Below are positions 33,434-46,249 of a stretch of 64,000 nt of DNA, in pieces. Numbering within the stretch: position 1 is the first letter of the stretch; each line of letters starts with the position of its first letter. Source of the DNA: Dillenia suffruticosa (Eukaryota > Streptophyta > Magnoliopsida > Dilleniales > Dilleniaceae). The position numbers and the translations under genes are program-made. The stretch spans positions 14,957,001-15,021,000 of the forward strand of contig JAVTVX010000027.1 of assembly GCA_033439265.1 (NCBI GenBank), in the 5' to 3' direction. The notes under the pieces are model-generated. The model was not told the origin of the DNA and made no database searches. It saw only the letters and a list, made by a program, of their open reading frames with translations.

Positions 33434-34700
33434 TTATGCTATTGATAATGCAACTAAATTTTGTTTCTTAAATATCCAACTTATAATTCTATCACCTAAA
33501 AATTGATAAGTATCTGAGATAATTGTTTGGTCAATTTTATAACTGGTATAGTCGGCATCCGAATAACCAATTAATTCAAAATTTGAATTCTTTGGATACC
33601 ATATTTCTAAATTTTTGGTACCGATTATATATTTTAAAATTCTTTTGGTGGCTCTAAAATGAGATTTTTTAGATTTGCTTTGAAATCTTGCACACAAACA
33701 TACACTAAATAAATATCGGGTCTAGAAACGGTCAAATATAATAATGATTCTATCATATTTTTATAGAGTTTTTAATTTACATCTTTTTCTTTTTCATATA
33801 GGTCTAATGTAATAGAGGTAGATATATGGATACTAACATATTTTGAATTTTTCATACCAAACTTTTTGATTAATTCTTTTACATACTTTTCTTGACTTTA
33901 CCACGAGGAGATTGTTTAATTTGCAATCCAAGAAATAAATTTAATTCACCCATCATTGACATTTCAAATTCTCTTCATGATGTTGCTAAAATCATGACAC
34001 AAATGTTATTTGTATATCTAAACACAATATCGTCAACATATATTTGAATAATAAGAATATCATCATCAATATGCTTGATAAATAAAGTAGTGTCTACATT
34101 TCCCTTTTTGAAATTATTTTTCACAAGATATTCACTTAATCTATCATACCATGCACTTGGTATTTGTTTTAGATCATACAATACTTTTTACAATTTATAG
34201 ACATAATTTTCCTTATTATATTCTTCAAAACCGGGTGGTTGACTAACATATATTTCTTCTTTTATGTAGCCGTTTAAAAATACACTTTTAACATTCATTT
34301 GATATAATTTAAAATTTTTGAAACTTGCAAAAGGCAAAAGTAGTCTAATAGCTTCTAATTTAGCAACGAGTATAAAAGTTTTATCATAGTTAATTCCTTC
34401 CTCTTGTGAATATTCTTTTACAACTCATCTAGTTCGGTTTCTTATAATATTTCTATTTTCATCCAATTTATTTTGAAAAACCCATTTAATTCAAATTATT
34501 GATTTATCTTTAGGTTTCAGTTCTAGAATCCAAACATTGTTTCTTTTAAATTGATTTAATTTTTCTTACATAACCTCTATTCAACTTTCATCTTATATGG
34601 GTTTTTCTATGGTTTTCGGTTCTATCGTAGACATTAATGAGAAATGATTTTCAATATTTCTATAATTTGATATAATTCTTATTCTTTCACTTACATCTCT
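33434..34700 (-). pseudogene. SIRE-type reverse transcriptase / RNase H remnant
   Basis: RNase H frame 33434-33697: KSHFRATKRILKYIIGTKNL, YSDADYTSYKIDQ and SWIFKKQNLVALS, the conserved Copia series; its conserved catalytic context DADYAG is altered. The RT piece 33975-34181 has MYDLKQIPSAWYDRLSEYLV and IYVDDIVF, so the YVDD catalytic box is intact at about 34020-34045. Regions between are out of frame. Pieces of upstream RT (W-V..KL-type segments) lie to about 34700. Confidence 0.8.
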
Positions 34701-36060
34701 CATTACATCATTTGGTGAATGACTAGATAAGAATTTTTAACTTCTAACTATTTTCTCTCTTTATTCATTTTGATTTATTTTATTTTGATCATCTTGATTT
34801 GCATTTTGTTTTTCAAGGGGGATTTCTAATTGTAAGTATGATCATCTTCCATTTCTACTTTTTAAAATTCATTTTCATGAAATTTAACTTTATTATTTTT
34901 CCCACAATTTTAAACTCTTTATTAAAAACTCTATAAATCTTACTATTTAAAGAATAATCTAGAAATATTTATTCAATGACTTTTTTATCAAATTTATCTC
35001 TAATATTTATACTATTTTTCAGAATAAAATATGTGTATCCAATTATATGAAAATATGAAATATTTGATTTTTTTTTCTTTAAAAATTTCATAGGGGGTCT
35101 TATTTGTCATACATTTTGTGTAGACTCTATTTATTATATAACATGTTGTATACGCGATTTCGGTTCAAAAATATTTTCCTATACCACTATCATTTAATAT
35201 AGTTCTAGTCTTTTTTTGAATGATTCTATTTTTAAGTTCAACTACCCCATTTTGTTGTGGTGTGTAAGGTGCTGAAAAATTTTAATTTATTTACTTTTTA
35301 TCACAATACTTTATAAATTATAAATTATTATATTCTTTTCCATGGTCGTTTTTAAACTAATTATTTTTAAATTTTTTTCATTTTGAATTTTCTTTGCAAA
35401 AATTTTAAAGATTGCAAAAGTTTCACTTTTGTAGACTAAAAATAAAATTCAAGTGAATTTAGAAAAATTATTTACAATAATTAGTCTATATTTGTTTCCT
35501 CCAAGATTTAGATTTCTAACTGATCCAAATAAATCCATATGCAACATTTCTAGTGGTTTAGATGTGGAAATATGATTTTTGCTTTTAAAAGATATTTTTA
35601 CTTATTTGTTCAAGGAGCATGCACTATATGTTATAGGTTCTTTCAATGAAAGTTTCGAAATTCCTCAAACTAGATTTTCTTTGGACAATTTTTCAAATTG
35701 CTTGAAATTTATGTGATCTAGTTTTTTATGCCACGTAAAAATATCATCATTAAAGGATATTAAACAATTTTCTTTTAAATTATTTAAAATTGTAAAGTCT
35801 ACTATATAAATATTACCTAATTTTATTCTTTCAAAAATTTGTTCATGAGACTCACTATCAAATATTATGAATTTTTCCTTTTTAAATAACACATTATAAC
35901 CTAAATCACATAATTGGATTACACTCAATAAATTATATATCAATTTATCAACAAAAGACACATTTTTATAAAGGTAGAATTTATACTTACAGTGTCTTTT
36001 CCAATTATTTTTTCTTTTTGATTGTCTCCAAAAGTCACCACTCCATGGTTTTGTCTTTTG
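34700..36060 (-). pseudogene. SIRE-type integrase remnant
   Basis: 35665-35961 holds the pre-integrase segment LIYNLLSVIQLCDLGYNVLF and FTWHKKLDHINFKQFEKLSK (the zinc-binding H..H part). Further left, decayed catalytic-core segments are legible in broken frames around 35540-35130, including an HNFS-APYTPQQNG-like region near 35240-35290 read on the minus strand. Several stops and frameshifts. Confidence 0.7.
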
Positions 36061-36088
36061 AGCTTCTTGAACAATGAGGTATCACCCG

Positions 36089-38130
36089 TCATATGTCTCG
36101 AGTATTCGCTATCAACATACTATTTTGTTTTGATTTTTGCCTTTTGTTCCTACACATAAAGAAAAACCATAATTTGTTCTTAGGAATCCAAACATATTTG
36201 GATTCTTTTGAAGACAAGCTTGTATATAAATTAAATTTGCCTTGATGTGCACTAAGTTTGTTCAAAAAATAACTTTTGGCAAAATGACCAATTTTATGAT
36301 ATATGTAGCATGAACCAATATTATTTTTATTTTTTGTATAATTAGTTTTATAAGTAAAATAATTCTGCACATTGTCAAATTTATTATATCCAAATCCAGC
36401 ATAAATTTTTTTGTTAAAATTTGAATTCTTCCTAGAACCTCTATGGGTAGTTCTGTAAGTGCTTCTATATGAATTTCTGTTTGACACTTTGTGATATCTT
36501 TCTACAGTTCGTGAAAAATTTTTGTGCATATTTTGTGCAGACTGTGAAGAAGTTTTATGCTTTTTTTGTACAGTTTGTTGGACAATTTTTGAAACAAAAT
36601 TTTGATTTTTCTGTACAGACTTTTGTATAATTCTGTGAATTTTTCTATAGGCTGAAATGTGATTATATCTTCTGTCTTTGCAGTTTTAACAAAACCACTA
36701 TTATTATAGCCTGAAAGTATCTCATGATCATTAATATCGCCTAAACCTCTTTTGGAAAAGTTCATTTTTTGTATGGAAAGTAATTTAGTTAATTTCTCAT
36801 TACTCTCATGAAACTTTTGGAATGTATTCTCTATTGATTTTGATAATTTAGCTATTCTATTTTTCAGAATATATATTTTATTTTTCAGTCCACGGTTTTC
36901 AGTTTTTAGAATCTCATTTTCAATTCTAATTGTTTCATTTTCAAAGTTCAACAAGTATTTGGTTTGCCTAAATAATTCCTTCTTATTTTCTAATATGATA
37001 ACTTTATTTTTTAGTTATGAAATTATACTTAACAAGTTGTCAGATTCAGCAATATCAAATGAATTTTTAGAGGTCATCTCATCTTTTGCCATAAGACAAA
37101 GATTAATTTTATCTGATATATCTGAACTTTCATCTTCTGAATCTCCATATTCTGAATCACTCCATGTGACCATCATTGCTTTGCTTTTTTTTTTTTTTTT
37201 GAATGCTTCAATATTTTTCAGTAGCACTAGATACTTATATTTTATGTGTTCCTTCTTTTTGCACTCGTAATAGATTTTTTCATTTTTTTGTTCTATTTTT
37301 TTGCTGTTTTTTTCTGCACTAAATTTAAAACTTTTGTAAATTTTGTAAATTTTTAAATTTAAAGCCCGTTGTACCATTTTTTTGAAGACACGAGAAAACT
37401 TTTTGGCTAGCAGATTGATATCTTGATCATTGTTGTCGTCTTCTACAGAATCTTCATTCTCTTCAACAGCGAATGTAATTGACTTCTTCTTGTTTTCAGA
37501 TTCAGTAGTATGAAATATCTCAATTTCATAGGATGTCAACTTCCCTCTTAATTCATTAAGAGACAGTTTGTTCAAATTTTAGACTTTTTCAATAGCAGTT
37601 TTCTTGGCATCCCATGTTTTAGACAATACTCGAAAAACTTTTCTCATTTGATCAGAATATGAAATCTTTTTTCTAAGAGAATCAAGTTCATTAGTTATAA
37701 TAGAAAATCTATTGAATATATCATTTACACTTTCTCCTTACTGAAAACAAAAGAGCTCATATTCCTACATCAACAAATTAATTCAAGTCTTTTTCACAGT
37801 GCTGGTTCCTTCATGTGTAATACACAACATATTCCAGATTTCTTTTACTGTTGCTCATGAAGAAACTAAGTTAAACTTAGTTGGTGAGATTGCACATAAA
37901 AGTAAATGTTTGGCACGAGAGTTAATAGACCTTTTTCTCTGGTCATCCTCTGTGATAATAGGCAATTTAAGTTCTACATTTCCAAAAGTAATCACTTTCT
38001 AAGCCTCATAATCAGTGACTTGAATGAATGTCTACATCTTATATTTTCAATGGAAAAAGTTTACACCATCGAAATATGGTGTTCTGTTCACCACCTGACC
38101 ATAGTTATTGGGAAAAGCAATGGATTAAAT
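36089..38130 (-). pseudogene. SIRE-type gag remnant
   Basis: N-terminal part near 38110-37750 reads NRTPYFDGVNFFH, stop (in place of W), KYKMWTFIQ, the usual Copia gag entry, then KEIWNML and TSTVKKT. The frame 37015-37575 continues with LNELRGKLTSYEIEIFHTTE, an acidic stretch and a degenerate knuckle (YYECKKKEHIKYKY, which has lost two cysteines), then AMMVTWSDSE and NLCLMA. 36502-36954 is a coiled-coil segment (ENEILKTENRGLKNKIYILK). 36089-36529 has a second knuckle, CYIYHKIGHFAKSY, and KYVWIPK. Nonfunctional, but the order is complete. Confidence 0.8.
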
Positions 38131-38166
38131 ACTCTAAAGAGATCTCTTTAATAGAGTAGAGAATCA

Positions 38167-38179
38167 GCTCTGATACCAA
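38167..38179 (-). promoter_or_regulatory. primer-binding site of the SIRE-type element (tRNA-Met)
   Basis: Minus strand: LTR end ...ACCAACA, then ATTGGTATCAGAGCTG. TGGTATCAGAGC is the exact complement of the 3' end of plant initiator-Met tRNA, one to two bases from the LTR. Confidence 0.92.
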
Positions 38180-38180
38180 T

Positions 38181-39624
38181 TGTTGGTCCCAAAGACAACT
38201 AAGAAAATGGTTGAATTGGTCGTCTAAAATTTAGGTTTTTAAATTTTTATCTAACTTCACTTAAATTTAATTAAACCTATGATCAATCTATATAACATAT
38301 AACAAAAAATGAAAGGAAAAGTAAGGAGATAAATCAGGTTTATAGTATTTCGGTCTTGTGCCTACATCCCCTCTTCTAGCCAAGCGAGCCGGGATCTAGC
38401 AACCTATTAGTCTCCACTATGATCCAGAGTAACAATGTACATTCACTTGTCGACTTCTGATCTTCACACCATGAAAATTGCTTTGTCTAACAATGGAAGA
38501 CAATTTACATAAATATTCAATCAAAAGATTATAAAATAAAATGAAAAATGAAAAATGACAACAGGATCTTGATTTTTGGGAGTTGTGAAGTCTCAGAGAG
38601 ATTGTTGTGTTTCGGCCACAGTTGTTCACTCACTTCCATGAACCTGCTGAATTACTACATTGCTTTATTCCAGAGAAGGTCACCAAATTGCAGTAAAAAA
38701 AATCTCTAAACTTACTGCAACAATTTCAGCAACTATCCCAAAAAATAAGATTCAAATTCTCATGAAATTTGATATTTACCAATGGTAAATAATTTTCTTT
38801 TAAAGTTTAAACATTCCTCTATTACATTCAAAAACCATTTTGATTATATCCAAATGATTGCTCTTTCAAAAAATTCAAAATTCGCTCCAGAAGTTCAGTA
38901 CCAGTTCTAAATTTTTCATAATAGTTAGCTGACTTTATCTATTTATTTCTCCACCAAAATTTTAAAATAATTGTGTCATAAATCATCATATCTGCTATTC
39001 AATTATAGTATTATAATGTAGAATAATTAAATTCACAAGTTCAAAACCAGTAATGAAGATATCGAAGGCTAAATACCCATTGAGAATCATTTTCTGACAA
39101 ATAATTCTGTTATGTAAAATAGGTAATCAACCAACTTTTAGTTGATTTTTCTTCAACATATCTGTAAGATATTTGTACTGTAAATGCTTAAAATTAAAGT
39201 TCCACATAACTTCTTTGAAATATAATTTTCGGTTTTAGAAATATTTCAACACATAAGAAAATATGACTATCCAAATATATCCAAATGATCATAGTTCAAC
39301 ACTTAGGAAAATTTTGAAGTAGTGGAATATGAATTGTCCTTATATTGTGAGATCTTTTATATATATCTAGGGTTAACTATAAACTAAGTGTAATACCCAA
39401 TCTATACTTATCTTGCTGGCTGGATATTCAACAAATATAAAAAAATCTTGCTTTTATGACTAAATAAGCCTTACTTCTATGATCGATTTTATGATTTGTT
39501 CTATGATTTTGTTTTAACAAAAGCTATCTATTGAATAAAAAATCTACACATTAAATAAATTGATTAGAATAATATGAGAGATTTTGTTATTATTAAAACT
39601 AATGAGATAACAATTTCTTGAACA
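38181..39624 (-). repeat. 5' LTR of the SIRE-type element
   Basis: 1,444 bases, direct repeat of 29817-31264. Would carry the element's promoter on the minus strand; the AT-rich segment near 39350-39370 (TTTTATATATATCT) is a TATA candidate. Adjacent on the right is the target duplication CATAG (39625-39629). Confidence 0.93.
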
Positions 39625-39899
39625 CATAGGTATAAGACTAAACCACTATAAAAATTGACTTGGTTTCTCTATCCCTTGCTTTTGTTGCATACTTACTTCC
39701 ATTTGCATATAGTTTGACCTGAGAATTATTTTGATTTTAAGTGGGAAAATTTTAAAATTGGAGTCGTCAATTCAATCTCTCTTATTGATTACTTTAGGGA
39801 CCAACAAAAATCAATACCACTATACCAAATTAAGAATTATACACTATTATAAAAATTAACAATAATAATGTCATGAAATATTAAATAATTATATCAAAA

Positions 39900-41127
39900 G
39901 TAATACTTAAATAGGCGGGTAAAAGTTTGGGACAGGGTGGATTGATTCATTACTCGAGATAGGTAATGGGATGTATCGTGACTAGCAGGGGTGCTTCCCA
40001 CTGAAGTAGTGGAGGTTCGCATAGTTCAAATTCCCTGTGATTTAACAATCACTGATTCGGTATGTTGGGCTAGAGAGTCTTCTAGCAATTTTACAACCAG
40101 ATCTGCATACGAATTATTTCGAAATCTTGTCATTCACGAGGCTGTAGAGAGTAAGGATTATCTTTGGATGTGGTGGCTAAGGTGCTAGGAAAGAGTAAAA
40201 TTTCTTTTTTGGCTGATAGTGAAGGGGACATTGATGACTAATGCCACATGGACCCATCGAGAATTCACTTCATATTCATTATGTCCTTTATGTGGCGAAG
40301 TCCTGAAATCCTTGACCCACCTTTGTAGGACTATAGGAAGGTTTGAGGAGTTTGGATGTCTATTCTCATAACATCTTTGGCTTTTACGAAATTGAAAATC
40401 GTATGCCTTACATAGGGGTATGCCTTGGTCTTTGCCTTTTGTGTATACACTGTAGACAATTGGGAAAGTGAGATGCAAGTTGGTCTTTGAAAATGTTCCC
40501 TTCTCTTCTGAGGTAGTTGGAGCCATAGCCTTCTCTTACGCTAGTGAGGGATGGTATGCGGCTGTTGGGACATCGAAAACTCCTCCATCAGCAAGTATTT
40601 GGATAAAATGGTGCCCTCCATCGGTGGGGGTTATAAGTTTAATACGAATGGGTCAACAAGTTTAGAATCTTGGGTAGTTGGAGCAGAAGGTCTTATTCGG
40701 GATGAACTTCGCCTTTGGATGGGGGCTTTATAACGAATTTGAGAGTGGCCGATATGTTTATGGCAGAATGTGGGGTGCCCAAGAAGGATTATACTTCTTG
40801 GTTAGAATGAAGTAATTTCTGATGGTTTTGGAGCTAGACTCAGAATGTTTAGCTGCTACATTGTCTTCTACTATTGACCATCATGGTTATATTTTGAAAG
40901 AATGTCAGGAGTTATGCGAAAAACTTTGTACAAAAAGTTTTGTTTGTCCCTGGGGAGGGTAACAAATGTGCGGATATTTTGACAAAACTAGAGCCTTCAG
41001 ATCCCCTGGGGTTCAGGATTATGGTGCTCCTCCGAGTGAGGTATACTATTGTCTTTTTAGTGATATTCGAGTTCTAGCTTTGTTTCAAGATTAGTCTTCA
41101 CGCTCCCTTGTAGCCCAAAAAAAAAAA
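39900..41127 (+). mobile_element. 3' end of a LINE (non-LTR retrotransposon)
   Basis: Plus strand. The frame at 39991-40188 reads DSVCWARESSSNFTTRSAYE and LWMWWLR, then past a stop ERVKFLFWL, followed by CPLCGEVLKSLTHLC: the zinc-binding zf-RVT domain that ends plant LINE reverse transcriptases. An RNase H domain follows near 40620 (GYKFNTNGSTSLESW, GLIRDELRLWMGA) and further broken frames to about 41090. A stretch of 11 A residues at 41117-41127 is the likely tail. No RT catalytic region to the left: the element is 5'-truncated, as usual for LINEs. Multiple stops. Confidence 0.75.
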
Positions 41128-41129
41128 GT

Positions 41130-41985
41130 TAAGGAATACCGATTCTCCCTCTCCCATTCCCCCTTTTATCTCTTATTCATTTTATTTATTATCATTTTTA
41201 TGCAAACCCTTTAAATAAAATGAAGAAACTGGTTCAACCAAAATTTAACAAAAATTCAAAAAAAAAAAATTGTCATGGATCTTGATACTATTTGAGCAAC
41301 GTTTCCCACACAAAAAGGAAAAAAATAGTAGTAATTGAGGGATTGAGATGAATAGTTTAAGAGCATATTTGACCTATTTTTTCTTTCATTAAAAGTTCTT
41401 ATTTTTGACTTATAATTTAATTTGAAAATGCACGAGCTTCTGTTGCTTATCACTTTCTTTACCTGCACTCACTCGTAAACCACATTCACGATCACATTCA
41501 CTAAACCCTAATTCATCTCTTTCTTCAATTCCTAAATGATTGAATGCATGGAGACTCATCAGAGTCATCAAAGAAGAAATTGAACTGACCTCTTCTCTGA
41601 ACGTAATTGATTCACCTCAAACCCTATTTCTACTCATCAATCAACCGACTTACCAAGAAGTTCAAGAACTTGTGGTTAATGGCTTCACGAACTCTAAAGC
41701 CGATGAGAAAACCCTAAGTTCATAAACGATGAGAGTTATGATGAAGAAGAAGAAGAATGAAGATGAGGAGAGTTCAACAATAGATTCAAGCTTCGTAATG
41801 GAAAAGAAGTTTGTATTACTTCTTCTGATTCTCAATTTGAATGAACGCGTAAATAAGATGTGACTAGATTTTGGGCCATTTGAAGAAGGGGGAAAATAGT
41901 TTTTGAAGAAGGATCTAGGGTTTTCTCTTGAAACAACGTCGTTCTAGGGAAAAAATAAAATCATTATTAAAGTCGTTTTAAGGCA
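41130..41985. other. unassigned region with a short ORF
   Basis: AT-rich, with a less AT-rich patch at 41460-41850. A 61-codon plus-strand frame at 41540-41725 (MNAWRLIRVIKEEIELTSSL) has no recognised features; the patch resembles a 5' gene end (TAAACCCTAATTC... before the ATG), and may be internal sequence of the adjacent CACTA-like element. GAAGAAGAAGAAGA at 41740-41755. Confidence 0.3.
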
Positions 41986-41989
41986 GACA

Positions 41990-43272
41990 GTTTGCAAATC
42001 TTAGTGACTCGTGGCCATTGCAGTTTTGCGACGAATTTGTATTTTTGTCGCTAACTTAGCATCGAAAATGTATCTTTGTTGCAAAACTTACCGACGAATC
42101 TACTATTCGTTACTAATTTAATGACGAAAACACATATTAGTCCCAAAATTTAGCGACAAATTTAATATTCGTCGCTAAAATTAGCAATAGAAAGCTGGTT
42201 CATCACTAAAATTAGTGATGGACAAATCTTTCGTCGCTAATTTTAATAGCAAAACCATTTCTTCTGTTGCTATTTAGCAACGAAAGTGATTATTCGTTAC
42301 TAATTTGAGACAAATTTTATAACGAAATTTACTTTTATACACTTCTTGCAATGAATTTAACAACAAATTAGCTGTTTGTAATAAAATTAATAACGAAATA
42401 ATTGTTCTCAGAAATTTTAAAGACGAAAAAATATTCGCCCTATAGTTCATTGGTAAAAAGAACTTTGTTTTCATACTGTCTTAATGACTTGATTAGTTAA
42501 ACAAATTTATAACTTTTTTTTTTTTAAGTTTGTGATTGATAAAAAATTGTAACATTTCTAAAATTGTTCAATTCCTAATCTCAAATGCTTATATAAGTAA
42601 AATAATAATATTTCGTTAAAAATTATTTATATTATTTATTATTAAAAATGGTTAATTTGGTAAGAATTGTAATATTTATTATAAATTTTACCCAACTCCG
42701 TTACTCAGAAATGGTTAAAAAGAGAGATACAATTGAAAATATTTCATAAGTGAGTATAGAAGAGATTTAGCCACAAATTCCAAGGTACCATTGCTAATTA
42801 TCGATAAATTTAGTCATGAATTATTTGTGTGGTTAATTATTGGCAAATTTAGCCACGACCCGAAGAATTCGTTGCTAAATTTTGCCACAAAAAATATTTT
42901 TCTGGCTAATTAACGACGAATCAGAGGAATTCATTGCTAATTAACAACAAATTTAGCAATGAATAAACTTTCGTGACTAACTTTGTGACAAATACTTTTT
43001 CATAGCTAATTAGTCATGAATTTAGTGACGAATAATTTTCATGGCTAATTAGCCACGAATTTAGAGACGAAAATTTTTTGTTCGCTAATTAGCCATGAAT
43101 TTAGTCATGAAAACTCTATTTGTTGCTAATTTAGCCACGAGCGATATTTCGTCACTAATTTTATCATAAAATAGCAATGAAAATTATTTTCATCCCTAAT
43201 TTCATCGCAAAGTAACGATGAATTTATTTTATTGTTAAATTTTATCGCTAAAACCATGTTTTTTTTGTGGTG
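41990..43272. mobile_element. CACTA (En/Spm)-like transposon terminus with subterminal repeats
   Basis: The right end reads CCATGTTTTTTTTGTGGTG (43254-43272), which on the minus strand is CACCACAAAAAAAACATGG, one base off the typical CACTACAAAAAAA end. Inward for about 1.25 kb, a motif like TTAGCGACGAA occurs more than twenty times in both orientations, with variants such as GTCGCTAA, TTAGCCACGAA and TTAGTGACGAA. CACTA elements have such subterminal transposase-binding repeats. TTA follows the end, a possible 3-bp target duplication, but no left terminus was found. The insertion cuts the Athila copy at 43273. Confidence 0.6.
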
Positions 43273-43275
43273 TTA

Positions 43276-44737
43276 GAATCGGTGTCTTAACCTCCTTATT
43301 TGTAGACTTTTGGAGCTCTTGTTTTTCATATTTTTTATTCTCTTCTTCCTTGGACAAATTTGGTACCTCCTGCAATTCTTTACTACTCTTCAATGAAATT
43401 GCGTTAACCTACTCTCTAGGATTTTTCTCAATGTCATTAGGCAATCTACCTTGCATAGCATTAATTAATGAATCAGGTTTTGCATTAAGCATGTCAATAT
43501 TATCGACCTTATGCACACCAATTTTTTGTCTCAGAATTTCTCGTTCACTAGACTAATCATACTAGTTAGAGACCATATCATCTAATAATACACATCCTTC
43601 ATTATATGACTTGCTGATAAAAGCACTCCCAACCGTAGTATCAATGGTAATTTTAATAGAATTTAGAAGATCTCCATAAAATGTTTGCATGATTAACCAA
43701 TCAGGTATACTATGATATGAGTATCTCTTAATTAGAGGCTTAAAATGTTCGCATATGTTATATAATGACTCACCATTGAATTATCTAAAACTAATAATAT
43801 CATTATATATTTTAACTGTCTTATCAGGTGAAAAATATTTAAGTAAAAATGTTTAAGATAAATTTTCTCAATTTTTAAAATAATTAACATGGAAGGAGTT
43901 AAGTATATGTTCATCTTTCCCCTAAGAGAGAGAAGAAACAAACGTAAATTTATTATATCAGAGCTTATTCCGTTTACCTTGATTGTATCACAAATTTCCA
44001 AAAAAATCTTTAAATGGCTATTTAGATTTTCAAAAGTTTCTCCGCCACTAAACTGATATGCCTGCATCGTGCCAATAAAACTAGGTTTAAACTCAAAGTT
44101 ATTTGCTTCCATGGGAGGCTTTACAATGCTAGTTTATATGTCTTGAATTTTAGATATTGAATACTCTCTCATGACTTTATTATCATAGGCCATTATTTCA
44201 TCACAAATACAAAAATAATATAATTAGATTTCTGTATAAATACAAAAATAATACAAAATTAGATTTATAAAATAAATTGTAAGAATTACTCAAATAAATC
44301 CAGATTACCTATATAAAAATAAAAATCATAAGAATATGATAAACGAATGCACAAAAGATATCTAAACAATCAATCGAAAAACTAAAATTTCACGAGAAGA
44401 TTAAAGAAAAATAGAAAAATTTATGAAAACAATGGAATTTGGCCAAAACAAGGTAGTGCCCATGGCAAATGCATGGGTTTTGATCAATACGCCGAAATCC
44501 TTTGGAAACAGTGGTCTTCTAACCCTAAATCGTAAGTTGATTTTCAAACAGTCACAAAAACCCTAAAACCCTAATTCTGTATGGATAGGAGCAAGAAATA
44601 TATGAAAGAAAAAACCTAAAAACTATAAAACCTATTAACCAAGAACAATAAAGAAATAAGAAATAAAAAAATAATATCCAATCTCAAACATGATTAACTA
44701 TGGTTAATATATAAAGATATTCTCAACAACGGTACAA
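43276..44737 (-). pseudogene. Athila-type gag region, copy 2
   Basis: Minus strand. The frame at 43732-44112 begins MEANNFEFKPSFIGTMQAYQ and continues NSHLKIFLEICDTIKVNGIS, then IINLRLFLLSLRGKMN, equivalent to copy 1 at 4756-4962. It is open for 126 codons but diverges after about residue 75. The left part, to 43276, matches 3770-4500 of copy 1. The right end at 44714-44736 is a decayed PBS (GTACCGTTGTTGAGAATATC). Protease and everything beyond are cut off by the CACTA-like insertion. Confidence 0.75.
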
Positions 44738-46247
44738 AAAACTTGATACGTGATTTTCAAATTACAAATTCGGACAGATATATCCTAGTCAATTGTTATG
44801 TATAGAGATGATATCAAGTATCGTTTCTATGAGAATATTTTGTATTAACAAGAATGAATTAATCTAATCTAAGTTGAATAAATCAAATCAAATTTATAAA
44901 AATATTAGAAATTACAAAAATAAAATCTATAAATAGAAAAACTCTAATTTGATAAAACTCCTAAAATATCAATTTTATTTGTTTTTAACCTTTTATATAA
45001 TCAAATCTTTCAAAACACTTAAGTTTATTGGCTAATGAATTATTGGTGATTATGACAGATTTCCTCTAAATTATATTCACTCAATGGTCATGTAATGAAA
45101 CCTTAATTCGACTAACCAAAATCCAATAATCATGCAATTTTGATTAAATCGAGCTATATTAAATTTTATGAAAAATCTATATTTTGGGGGTTTCTCTTAA
45201 ATTTCTACATATGAAATTAATCCAATGGTGATGTTCATAATGTTATATGGATTTTATTGTTATGAATTAATATCCTGTAATTATATTAGTTATGCATGCA
45301 TTCAATCTCAAATTATACAAACGTAGGGTTTTATATATTTGAAATATTAATATCAACAATAAAATTTTATCAAACAATAATCATGCTAATAAATCTTAAA
45401 AGAAGAAATAAATCAAACCATGTAATTAATTAAAATATAAAATCAATCGAGTTCTAAAAATAAGAAAATTAGCTAAACATTATAAGATAAGAAAAGACAA
45501 GAAAAGAAAAGAAAATATTACAACCCTTTTTTGTACAAGACGAAGATGAAAATTACGTTTCCTAATAGTAGCTGCTACGATTTCGCCTCTTTCTCTCTTT
45601 CTCTGCCTCTCTCCATATTTTCTAATGCTTATTTATTTATTTATTTATTTTTGTCTCCCACATCCTTGAGAAAGAGGTTTTATTTATAGGATCAAAACCC
45701 TAGTCAAAATGTCAACTGCATATAATTTTTTAGAAACTTTCTCTTTTATTCGGTTTTGAAAATTTCCTTTTATTGTAATGGAAGAGATTTTTTGTATTTC
45801 CATGAATTAGCAAACTTTCCTAATGTTGGAATATTTTTTGGAATAATAGTAACTTGTTTCTAAAAATCACTCCATTAACATGTGCATTTAGTTTGCTTTT
45901 TCAACACGAATTTGACCTTCAGCACTGTAGTAATTTCTTCCTAAATTTTGGATATGTTCTGGCTGGAATTGATTTCTAATCTCCTTATCAGATTTATAAG
46001 TCTTGAAATTTAGTTTTTAACCCAACAAGAATCACCTTAATCGTATATTAGAGCAGAAAGATATGCCCAAAATACTAACTACTACACGTCCAATCTGAAA
46101 TTTAGAAAGTAAATCCAACATTTCCTAAATTATTTCCCACGAAATTAATTAGTGAAATCTCACAAGATAAGGTTTAAAACAATGCTAAAATTCATAAATA
46201 CATATTGAAATAATATAGTTCAAGTATATAAAATTATTGTTACCAAG
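44738..46247 (-). repeat. Athila-type 5' LTR, copy 2
   Basis: Homologous to 5657-7013; about 1.5 kb. Read on the minus strand it begins TGGTAACAATAATTTTATAT (46228-46247). It has a TATA-like CCTATAAATAAAAC at about 45677-45690 and ends next to the PBS at 44736. Extra sequence relative to copy 1 includes (TTTA)n at 45631-45651. Confidence 0.75.
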
Positions 46248-46249
46248 AC

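Larger units (their letters stand above)
29817..39624 (-). mobile_element. complete SIRE/Maximus-type Copia retrotransposon
   Basis: A 9.8-kb element with LTRs 29817-31264 and 38181-39624, both TGTT...AACA, flanked by the 5-bp duplication CATAG (29812-29816 and 39625-39629). On the minus strand: 5' LTR, PBS (38167-38179), gag, integrase, RT, RNase H, a further ORF, PPT (31265-31278), 3' LTR. The SIRE/Maximus assignment rests on gag with an acidic/coiled-coil region, the KYVWIPK phrase before the protease, and the ORF after pol. Frames carry stops and frameshifts, and the LTRs differ at roughly one position in ten over the first ~120 bases by eye, so the insertion is old. Its structure is nonetheless complete. 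Confidence 0.93.

Noticed and set aside
39645..39665. Left end of the CACTA-like transposon at CCACTATAAAAATTG
   Set aside because: Only a loose match to CACTACAAAAA, no matching subterminal repeats next to it, and it adjoins the SIRE target duplication.
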